A DNA stretch of 64,000 bases from Mercurialis annua. Its lineage: Eukaryota > Streptophyta > Magnoliopsida > Malpighiales > Euphorbiaceae. The notes under the pieces were generated by a model. That model worked only from the letters and a program-made list of their open reading frames with translations, did not search any database and had not been told where the DNA came from. Where the stretch lies: assembly GCF_937616625.2 (NCBI RefSeq), contig NC_065570.1, positions 19,244,046-19,308,045 on the forward strand, read 5' to 3'. Both the position numbers and the translations under genes were made by a program. This document shows, in pieces, positions 35,395 through 45,966 of the stretch; position 1 is the first letter of the stretch; each line of letters starts with the position of its first letter.

Positions 35395-38300
35395 ATATAT
35401 CTCTTGAAGAGCTAAAGTAACTAAATTGGAATTAATTGGGACATATTTCACGTAAAAAATCAAATTCGCGTAAAATTAAGCATATATTCCGAGTTAAAAG
35501 GGATATTTCACGTAAAAAGTTTCACTTTTCACGTAAACTTAAAAATTTCCTATTTAGTTACCCAGAGTCTAAAATATTTATTAGAGAGCGTGAGTTATTT
35601 TAGACAAAATCAAATTCGCGTAAAATTAGGTTTATTTCGCGTAAAAAAGGCATAAAATGTTTATTATTGAGTGTTTTAAATATTTAAAAATCATTAGAAT
35701 GATTTTATTTAGTAATATTTTCACTATTGCTCATGATTTATTAGAGACCGTGAGTTTTTTTAGGCGAAAAATCAAATTCGCGTAAAGATAGGCATATTTC
35801 GCGTAAAAATAGACATATTCCACGTAAATATGTGCACTTTTCACGTAAACTTTAAAACTTCCTATTTAGTTATCCGGAGTCTAAGTGTTTATTATTAAAT
35901 GCTTTAAATATTTAAAAATCATTAAATGATTTTATTCACGTAAATTTCCACTATGGCTCATGATTTATTAGAGACCGTGAGTTTTTTTAGGCGAAAAATC
36001 AAATTCGCGTAAAGACATATTTCGCGTAAAAATAGACATATTCCACGTAAATATGTGCACTTTTCACGTTAACTTTAAAACTTCCTATTTAGTTATCCGG
36101 AGTCCAAGATGTTTATTATTGAATGTTTTAACTATTTTAAAATCATTAAAATTATTTTATTTACAATATTGCCGCTATTTCTCATGATTCATTCGAGACC
36201 GTGGTTATTTTTGGCGAAATATCAAATGCGCGTAAAAATAGGCATATTGGGCGTAAAAATAAGCATGTTTCACGTAAATATGGGCACTTTTCACGTAAAA
36301 ATAAAAACTTCCAATTTAGTTACCCGAAATCTAAGTTGTTATAATTGAATGTTTTAAATATTTAAAAATCATTAAAATAATTTTATTTTGTAATATTTCC
36401 GTTATTTCTCATGATTTTTAAAACCGTGAGTTTTTTAGGTGAAAAATCAAACTCGCGTAAAATTAGGCATACTTCACGTAAATAGGGGCATTTTTCACGC
36501 AAACTTAAAAACTTTCTATTTGGTTACCGGGAGACTAAGATGTTTATTATTGAATATTTTAGCTATTTAAAATCATTAAAATGATTTTATTTTGTAATAT
36601 TTTTGCTATTTCTCATGATTTATTGTAGACCGTGAATATATTTTTAGGCGGAATATCACATTCGCGTAAGAATAGACATATTCCACGTAAAAAGGTGCAC
36701 CTTTCACGTAAACTTAAAAACATCATATTTAGTTACACGGAATCTAAGATGTTATTATTGAATGTTTTAACTATTTAAAAATCATTAAAATTATTTTATA
36801 TTGTAATATTTCTGTTATTTCTCATTATTTATTAAAGACTGTGAGTTTTAAAAAGGAGAAAATTCAAATTCGCGTAAAACTAATCATATTTTGCGTAAAA
36901 GAAGGCATATTCCACGTAAATATGTGCACTTTTCACGTAAACTGTAGAACTTCCTATTTAGTTATCCGGAGTATAAATGTTTATTATTGAATGTTTTAAA
37001 TATTTAAAAATCATTAAAATGATTTTATTTAGTAATATTTCCACTATTGCTCATGATTTATTAGAGACCGTGAGTTTTTTTAGGCGAAAAATCAAATTCG
37101 CGTAAAGATAGGCATATTTCGCGTAAAAATAGACATATTCCACGTAAATATGTGCACTTTTCTCGTAAACTTTAAAACTTCCTATTTAGTTATCCGGAGT
37201 CTAAGATGTTTATTATTGAATGTTTTAACTATTTTAAAATCATTAAAATTATTTTATTTACAATATTGCCACTATTTCTCATGATTCATTTGAGACCATG
37301 AGTTTTTTTTGGCGAAATATCAAATGCACGTAAAAATAGGCATATTGCGCGTAAAAACAGGCATGTTTCACGTAAATATGGGCACTTTTCACGTAAACTT
37401 AAAAACTTCCTATTTAGTTACCCGAAATCTAAGTTGTTATAATTGAATGTTTTAAATTTAAAAATCATTAAAATAATTTTATTTTGAAATATTTCCGTTA
37501 TTTCTCATGATTTTTAAAACCGTGAGTTTTTTAGGTGAAAAATCAAATTCGCGTAAAATTAGGCATACTTCACGTAAATAGGGGCACTTTTCACGTAAAC
37601 TTAAAAACTTTCTATTTGGTTACCGGGAGACTAAGATGTTTATTATTGAATATTTTAGCCATTTAAAATCATTAAAATGATTTTATTTTGTAATATTTTT
37701 GCTATTTCTCATGATTTATTAGAGATCGTGAATATATTTTTAGGCAGAAAATCACATTCGCGTAAGAATAGACATATTCCACGTAAAAAGGTGCACCTTT
37801 CACGTAAACTTAAAAACTTCATATTTAGTTACACGGAATCTAAGATGTTACTATTGAATGTTTTAACTATTTAAAAATCATTAAAATTATTTTATATTGT
37901 AATATTTCTGTTATTTCTCATTATTTATTAAAGACTGTGAGTTTTAAAAAGGAGAAAATTCAAATTCGCGTAAAACTAATCATATTTTGCGTAAAAGAAG
38001 GCATATTCCACGTAAATATGTGCACTTTTCACGTAAACTGTAGAACTTCCTATTTAGTTATCCGGAGTCTAAATGTTTATTATTGAATGTTTTAAATATT
38101 TAAAAATCATTAAAATGATTTTATTTAGTAATATTTCCACAATTGCTCATGATTTATTAGAGACCGTGAGTTTTTTTAGGCGAAAAATCAAATTCGCGTA
38201 AAGATAGGCATATTTCGTGTAAAAATAGACATATTCCACGTAAATATGTGCACTTTTCTCGTAAACTTTAAAACTTCCTATTTAGTTATCCGGAGTCTAA

Positions 38301-41300
38301 GATGTTTATTATTGAATGTTTTAACTATTTTAAAATCATTAAAATTATTTTATTTACAATATTGCCGCTATTTCTCATGATTCATTTGAGACCGTGAGTT
38401 TTTTTTGGCGAAATATCAAATGCGCGTAAAAATAGGCATATTGCGCGTAAAAAAAATAGGCATGTTTCACGTAAATATGGGACTTTTCACGTAAACTAAA
38501 AAATTTCCTATTTAGTAACCCGGAGTCTAAAATATTTGTTAGAGACCGTGAGTTATTTTAGACAAAAAATCAAATTCGTGTAAAATTAGGTTTATTTCGC
38601 GTAAAAAAAGGCATAAAATGTTTTATTATTGAATGTTTTAAATATTTAAAAATCATTAAAATGATTTTATTTAATAATATTTCCACTATTACTCATGAAT
38701 TATTAGGAACCGTGAGTTTTTTTAGGCGAAAAAACAAATTCGCGTAAAGATAGGCATATTTCGTGTAAAAATAGACATATTCCACGTAAATATGTGCACT
38801 TTTCACGTAAACTTTAAAACTTCCTATTTAGTTATCCGGAGTCTAAGATGTTTATTATTGAATGTTTTAACTATTTTAAAATCATTAAAATTATTTTATT
38901 TACAATATTTCCGCTATTTCTCATGATTCATTTGAGACCGTGAGTTTTTTTTGGCGAAATATCAAATGCGCGTAAAAATAGGCATATTGCGCGTAAAAAA
39001 AGGCATGTTTCACGTAAATATGGGCACTTTTCACGTAAACTTAAACACTTCCTATTTAGTTACCCGAAATCTAAGTTGTTATAATTGAATGTATTAAATT
39101 TAAAAATCATTAAAATAATTTTATTTTGTAATATTTCCGTTATTTCTCATGATTTTTAAAACCGTGAGTTTTTTAGGTGAAAAATCAAATTCGCGTAATA
39201 TTAGGCATACTTCACGTAAATAGGGGCACTTTTCATGTAAACTTAAAAACTTTCTATTTGGTTACCGGGAGACTAAGATGTTTATTATTGAATATTTTAG
39301 CTATTTAAAATCATTAAAATGATTTTATTTTGTAATATTTTTGCTATTTCTCATGATTTATTAGAGATCGTGAATATATTTTTAGGCGGAAAATCACATT
39401 CGCATAAGAATAGACATATTCCACGTAAAAAGGTGCACCTTTCACGTAAACTTAAAAACTTCATATTTAGTTACACAGAATCTAAGATGTTATTATTGAA
39501 TGTTTTAACTATTTAAAAATCATTAAAATTATTTTATTTTGTAATATTTCTGTTATTTCTCATTATTTATTAAAGACTGTGAGTTTTAAAAAGGAGAAAA
39601 TTCAAATTCGCGTAAAACTAGTCATATTTTGCGTAAAAGAAGGCATATTCCACGTAAATATGTGCACTTTTCACGTAAACTGTAGAACTTCCTATTTAGT
39701 TATCCGTAGTATAAAATGTTTATTATTGAATGTTTTAAATATTTAAAAATCATTAAAATGATTTTATTTAGTAATATTTCCACTATTGCTCATGATTTAT
39801 TAGAGACGGTAAGTTTTTTTAGGCGAAAAATCAAATTCGCGTAAAGATAGGCATATTTCGCGTAAAAATAGACATATTCCACGTAAATATGTGCACTTTT
39901 CTCGTAAACTTTAAAACTTCCTATTTAGTTATCCGGAGTCTAAGATGTTTATTATTGAATGTTTTAACTATTTTAAAATCATTAAAATTATTTTATTTAC
40001 AATATTGCCGCTATTTCTCATGATTCATTTGAGACCGTGAGTTTTTTTTGGCGAAATATCAAATGCGCGTAAAAATAGGCATATTGCGCGTAAAAAAAAT
40101 AGGCATGTTTCACGTAAATATGGGCACTTTTCACGTAAACTAAAAAATTTCCTATTTAGTAACCCGGAGTCTAAAATATTTGTTAGAGACCGTGAGTTAT
40201 TTTAGACAAAAAATCAAATTCGTGTAAAATTAGGTTTATTTCGCGTAAAAAAAGGCATAAAATGTTTTATTATTGAATGTTTTAAATATTTAAAAATCAT
40301 TAAAATGATTTTATTTAATAATATTTCCACTATTACTCATGAATTATTAGGAACCGTGAGTTTTTTTAGGCGAAAAAACAAATTCACGTAAAGATAGGCA
40401 TATTTCGCGTAAAAATAGACATATTCCACGTAAATATGTGCACTTTTCACGTAAACTTTAAAACTTCCTATTTAGTTATCCGGAGTCTAAGATGTTTATT
40501 ATTGAATGTTTTAACTATTTTAAAATCATTAAAATTATTTTATTTACAATATTTCCGCTATTTCTCATGATTCATTTGAGACCGTGAGTTTTTTTTGGCG
40601 AAATATCAAATGCGCGTAAAAATAGGCATATTGCGCGTAAAAAAAGGCATGTTTCACGTAAATATGGGCACTTTTCACGTAAACTTAAACACTTCCTATT
40701 TAGTTACCCGAAATCTAAGTTGTTATAATTGAATGTTTTAAATTTAAAAATCATTAAAATAATTTTATTTTGTAATATTTCCGTTATTTCTCATGATTTT
40801 TAAAACCGTGAGTTTTTTAGGTGAAAAATCAAATTCGCGTAAAATTAGGCATACTTCAGGTAAATAGGGGCACTTTTCACGTAAACTTAAAAACTTTCTA
40901 TTTGGTTACCGGGAGACTAAGATGTTTATTATTGAATATTTTAGCTATTTAAAATCATTAAAATGATTTTATTTTATAATATTTTTGCTATTTCTCATGA
41001 TTTATTAGAGATCGTGAATATATTTTTAGGCGGAAAATCACATTCGCATAAGAATAGACATATTCCACGTAAAAAGGTGCACCTTTCACGTAAACTTAAA
41101 AACTTCATATTTAGTTACACGGAATCTAAGATGTTATTATTGAATGTTTTAACTATTTAAAAATCATTAAAATTATTTTATTTTGTAATATTTCTGTTAT
41201 TTCTCATTATTTATTAAAGACTGTGAGTTTTAAAAAGGAGAAAATTCAAATTCGCGTAAAACTAGTCATATTTTGCGTAAAAGAAGGCATATTCCACGTA

Positions 41301-42360
41301 AATATGTGCACTTTTCACGTAAACTGTAGAACTTCCTATTTAGTTATCCGTAGTATAAAATGTTTATTATTGAATGTTTTAAATATTTAAAAATCATTAA
41401 AATGATTTTATTTAGTAATATTTCCACTATTGCTCATGATTTATTAGAGACGGTAAGTTTTTTAGGCGAAAAATCAAATTCGCGTAAAGATAGGCATATT
41501 TCGCGTAAAAATAGACATATTCCACGTAAATATGTGCACTTTTCACGTAAACTTTAAAACTTCCTATTTAGTTATCCAGAGTCTAAGATGTTTATTATTG
41601 AATGTTTTAACTATTTTAAAATCATTAAAATTATTTTATTTACAATATTGCCGCTATTTCTCAAGATTCATTTGAGACCTTGAGTTTTTTTTGGCGAAAT
41701 ATCAAATGCGCGTAAAAATAGGCATATTGCGCGTAAAAATAGGCATGTTTCACGTAAATATGGGCACTTTTCACGTAAACTAAAAAATTTCCTATTTAGT
41801 TACCCGGAGTCTAAAATATTTGTTAGAGACCAGTTATTTTAGACAAAAAATCAAATTCGCATAAAATTAGGTTTATTTCGCGTAAAAAAAGGCATCAAAT
41901 GTTTTATTATTGAATGTTTTAAATATTTAAAAATCATTAAAATGATTTTATTTAGTAATATTTCTACTATTGCTCATGAATTATTAGGAACCGTGAGTTT
42001 TTTTAGGCGAAAAAACAAATTCGCGTAAAGATAGGCATATTTCGCGTAAAAATAGACATATTCCACGTAAATATGTGCACTTTTCACGTAAACTTTAAAA
42101 CTTCCTATTTAGTTTTCCGGAGTCTAAGATGTTTATTACTGAATGTTTTAACTATTTAAAAATCATTAAAATTATTTTATTTACAATATTCCCGCTATTT
42201 CTCATGATTCATTCGAGACCGTGAGTTGTTTTTGGCATAATATCAAATGCGCGTAAAAATAGGCATATTGCGCGTAAAAATAGGCATGTTTCACGTAATA
42301 TGGGCACTTTTCACGTAAACTTAAAAACTTCCTATTTAGTTACCCGAAGTCTAAGTTGTC
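35395..42360 (+). repeat. Three-tier tandem array of CRCGTAAA cassettes
   Basis: About 30 monomers of ~228 bp. Each has up to four 21-bp sub-repeats carrying CGCGTAAA or CACGTAAA (for example ATTCGCGTAAA, TTTCGCGTAAA, TTCCACGTAAA, TTTCACGTAAA), then an AT-rich spacer (TCCTATTTAGTTAYCCGGA, ..TTTATTATTGAATGTTTTAA..). Above this is a higher-order unit of ~1643 bp: one variant monomer recurs at 37677, 39319 and 40963, and the ACCGGGAGACT variant spaces 1644 and 1643 bp. The first unit is shorter (~1100 bp). Short plus-strand frames such as 37677-37874 repeat with the unit and are by-products. The array lies between the coding part and the right end of the MULE. Confidence 0.93.
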
Positions 42361-42439
42361 ACATTGCTATTCGATCATATTGAAATATAAAAAACGCATT
42401 ACAAAGCATTGAGTTCTTTCTGATTCTTTGCTCATAAAT

Positions 42440-42830
42440 CGACTTCAAGAAAATTATACCACATTTCACGTAAATTGGGGCATATTTCACGTAAATCAGG
42501 GCAGATTTCACGTAAATTAAGGAATATTTCACGTAAATTTGAATTGTTTTCTAATTCGTTACCCAAACTTTAAAATTTCATTATTAAATGCTTTAACTCC
42601 ATAAAAATTATTAGAAAGAGCTAAGTTTGTAATATTTCAGCAATTTTTCACGATCGGATTGAAATATGAAAAACGGATTAAAGATGTTTTTTTGACAAAA
42701 CATTGAGTTATTTGTAATTTTTTGCTCATAAATCAACTTCACAGAAATAATGGTATATTTCACGTAAATTGGAGCATATTTCACGTAAACTGGGACATAT
42801 TTCACGTAAATTTAATTTTTTCCTAACTTG
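42440..42830 (+). repeat. Diverged CACGTAAA cassettes beyond the array
   Basis: Two separate cassettes: four TTTCACGTAAAT units at ~42465-42540 and three at ~42757-42815, each unit about 21-22 bp and preceded by GGRSMATA-type sequence. Their spacers differ from the main array. They look like older, unamplified copies. Confidence 0.75.
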
Positions 42831-43249
42831 TTAACCAAAGTTTTAGATTTTATTATTGAATGTTTAATCTATAAAAAAATTATTAAAATGAGCTAAGTTA
42901 TAATATTTCCGGAATTTTTGACGATCGGATTTAAATACAAAAAACCAATTAATTTTTTTTAACATAAATATTTAGATTATATTTTGCAAATAATGTTTTT
43001 GACATTATATGTAAGATATTAATTTTATGGCATGATAAAATTATAATTTATGATAACATCTTACATAAATTTTAATTTTATATTATATACTTATTTAAAC
43101 TTTTGTACTATTAAAAATAAATTTAAGAATATAAATAAATCTTATATGAAAAATGAGTGACCTAAATAAATTATTTACCTGTACAAAACCTATTAAACAG
43201 GTCAACAAGTTGCTTTTAAAAAAATCAAGCCACATGTAACTTTTTTATT
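42831..43249. other. AT-rich subterminal region of the MULE
   Basis: Very AT-rich, no open frame of interest, no repeated motif seen. Confidence 0.6.
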
Positions 43250-43294
43250 GGATTAAAAAACAAAGTATGTTACTTTATTTAAAAACAAAGTAAC
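43250..43294 (-). repeat. Right terminal inverted repeat candidate of the MULE
   Basis: Its complement begins GTTACTTTGTTTTTAAAT and aligns with 7831-7875. It is also self-complementary at the tip (GTTACTTT...AAAGTAAC). No matching target duplication was recognised outside it. Confidence 0.5.
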
Positions 43295-44047
43295 CCTAGC
43301 AAAACCCCAATACACTTGAGGAGCGATTCTCAAGAGCTGTTCGATGATTCGAATTTCAAAAATCTGTCCTTGTCAGAGGAAGGCGATTTGAGTTATATTA
43401 CTCACCAGCGGTGGAATAATTCTTCTCGTGAGTGTTTGTCTCGTGCGTGGAATTTTGAACATTATGTGTTTCTAGGTCGGGCTGGTTTGTGACGATTTGT
43501 TGTATCGAAATTTTTGGCTGTTAGTATTCTAGAATTAGATATGGAATCTGTGAATCGAGGTAAATCAACGTAGTAATACACTGGTGTTTTCTTTAGGCAG
43601 ATCGGTGAGACACCAAAACTGATAGTAGAGCTGTGGACGCGGTCGTGTTGTTTGTTGCCTTTGGAAAATTTGAGGGGGAAATTCGCTGTTAGGTAAATTT
43701 TAGTTTTGCTGTTGATTTTGAGTTATTTCATTAATGACTATGCAAGTTGGTGGACTAGGATAATAGAGACGGGCAAATATGTCAAAATGGATGAGTGCAC
43801 GTCTCACAGAGTGTAATGTCTAGAAAATGTTCCAAAGAAAAATTGATTTCAAATGTTAACTTGTTAAAGAAATTGAAATGTTTTTATCACGAAATTGTGC
43901 CCAGACATGTCATGAACATGCATTTGAAATGCCACGAATAGGAAATTGCATTGAACATTGAGTATGATCACTAACTAAAAGAGAAATAAATAATTGATAC
44001 CTGCATTTAGTACATTCATCACGACATTAAATAATTAGGGTTGAATG

Positions 44048-44091
44048 CAACTCTTTGGGGATTAGAGCTGCCATCACCCTGACGCACAATT
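44048..44091 (+). other. Conserved LARD block, copy in element A
   Basis: CAACTCTTTGGGGATTAGAG, then CATCACCCT and GCACAATT; counterpart of 20466-20509 in element B, in the same orientation relative to each element. Confidence 0.65.
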
Positions 44092-45588
44092 ATGTAAAAT
44101 GAATTTTATCAGTAAGAATTTTCAAGAAAAATGTTTTGTTATAAATTCGCGAGTTATATTGTGAAAATGGTGTTTAAAATGTTATTAAAATTCAAACGGT
44201 TTTGAAATTTTTATTTGGTTGGAAACTAGACAAATACTCTGTGATGACGGTGGTGATTAAGGAGGAGTTGCTTTGAAAGGATTTATTCAATTTTGTTGGA
44301 GTATCAATATTTGGTAAATAAGGGCTATGGTTATAAGGTTGTACTCGAGGATTAGTTGTGCTAAGTGCGGAAAAATTTGAGTTCAGATTAAAAAATTGTG
44401 TCATCTTAGAGTATGCTTTTGAGGATTTTTGATTTAAGGAAATTGGTTATGCTCTGAATGTCTATTTACACTAAAAAAAAAAATTAAGAGAAATTTTTCT
44501 TTTACAGATTCGATTTCTGTACAAAAAGTTTTAATACCGATATGGAAATTTTTCGTAAATAAAGAAATTCATATTTGTGAAATTTTAACTTTTTGAGAAG
44601 TGATGAAACTCTATCAGTTTTGATTTAAAAACGGATTTTAAATTTTTCTAAATGAACGATTTTAGAAAAATCGTGAATTTATTTTGAAAGGAAAGTTCAG
44701 TGGTAATTTCAAATTGAGAGTGATTTATTATGTTGATTCGTTTAAAAAAAAACTAGAAGATTTTTCAACCGGTTAATTATTTCATTGAAAATGAAATTAA
44801 ACTTGAGGTGCTAGTGATTTCAAATTAAAGGCAGACAGTGTTACTATATATTTGTATTTACAGAAAGCGTTTTTCTAAGAAAAATTTTGTTTTGGGCATA
44901 ACCAATAATCTGATTAAATTTCGAGTTGATCTATATGATCTTCTGTAGGATTCGAGATTATAGTGATCGAAAAAAAAAATTAAGGATGGAAAAATTTGTT
45001 GTCAGGAGTTTAAATTATGTATTTTTTAGAAATTGGTGTGCTTCTTACGACTGGGTTCGAAACGTTGATGGTAATATCGAGTTGATCTTAGTTGGTGGAT
45101 CCGAGATGATTTTAATGGTGTTAGTTTTCAACCGTTATTTTGTGAGAGCGTATTTGATCACGATGACATTTTGAATTGTTGTTAAGTGTTTTCTCATGTG
45201 AGGTGTTTGGTGTTGTGACCACTATAAGTGATATAGTGTGTATGCGTTAAGCAATGTAAGATTACTTCCAGTGAGAGTGTCTGTATATTTCAGTTTGTAG
45301 CATTCGAGTTTGGCTTAGTAAGATTATGATTTGAATTTTAAGATTGTTCCTACAATTGTGGTGTTACTTGGTAGTCTTGGAGACTGGAGCTAGTTCTTTT
45401 GAAATCTTCTTCCTCGTACAGCGTATTGGTTATTTCGCGATTGAAAAATAAATTTTTAATTCGTTCTCACGTGGTGTTTAGAGAGTCGTTTGAGGTACCA
45501 GATTGTTGAACTCAGAAATTTTTGCGAATGCGTCTGGTGATCTTTCGAGTTTCAAATCAGTTTTAAATTTGAGGTCGTATTCCTCTAG

Positions 45589-45611
45589 GTTGGGGCGAAT
45601 GTAACACACCC
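45589..45611 (+). other. Cryptic polypurine tract / LTR-start look-alike
   Basis: GGTTGGGGCGAA runs into TGTAACACACCC at 45600, the layout of a polypurine tract joined to an LTR start, about 370 bp upstream of the real junction at 45967. It may be the remnant of another element's 3' end inside A. Confidence 0.45.
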
Positions 45612-45954
45612 ATATATTTTCAATGTATTTTTTTCGGATAAATTATGTTTCGTTCCATTTGCCTCTCCTCAGTTGTCATTGTGGTAGCATTACCTTTGGG
45701 TAAGAGATTGGTTTAATCTTTTTATACTGCAACTTTATTTTGCTTAAGTTGATTTATGCGGTTTTTAAATCGTTGAGTTGTCACCTTGTCATAAGTGATT
45801 TTTGGAATCAGAAAGTGTTATGCGTAGTTGTTTCTTTCGTTCCGTTGGGTACGCATTGCTCCGTTTGTTTTCGGGTTACTTGTGATTTTATACGTGTTAT
45901 AAGTGATTTTTACTATTGTGGTTTTGTGGTAAATTCGAGGACGAATTTTTAATA

Positions 45955-45966
45955 AGCTGGAGAGAA
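45955..45966 (+). other. Polypurine tract of element A
   Basis: AGCTGGAGAGAA directly before the 3' LTR start at 45967. Confidence 0.8.

Larger units (their letters stand above)
7831..43294 (+). mobile_element. Probable Mutator-like element (MULE) carrying Ulp1 and MURA-type genes, itself interrupted
   Basis: The block inside element A that does not belong to A. Its ends resemble each other as inverted repeats (GATACTTTGTTTTTTAAC on the left; the complement of the right end begins GTTACTTTGTTTTTAAAT). It contains a FAR1/MURA-type transposase and a gene ending in an Ulp1 protease domain, a combination known from plant MULEs such as the Kaonashi group of Arabidopsis. Removing elements B and C leaves roughly 18 kb, of which about 7 kb is a tandem array. 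I found no convincing 9-11 bp target duplication (flanks CTTTCTACA and CCTAGCAAA), so the exact borders remain uncertain. Confidence 0.5.
43295..45966 (+). other. Right interior of element A: non-coding
   Basis: No gag or pol motif. The first ~200 bp contain a modest open stretch (43319-43488) without family resemblance. A block at 44048-44091 is shared with the interior of element B. Near 45589-45611 there is a polypurine/LTR-start look-alike. The segment ends in AAATTCGAGGACGAATTTTT and a polypurine tract, as in B and C. Confidence 0.7.

Noticed and set aside
37677..37874. 65-codon plus-strand frames recurring at 37677, 39319 and 40963
   Set aside because: They are copies of one monomer of the cassette array; the recurrence reflects the higher-order unit, not a gene family.
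35395..42360. CRISPR-like repeat-spacer array
   Set aside because: Spacers are themselves repeated, the sequence is clearly eukaryotic, and no cas-like gene exists.
43319..43488. Open stretch of ~56 codons at the left of the right interior of element A
   Set aside because: No clear start, no family resemblance and close to the uncertain MULE border; too weak for a gene call.
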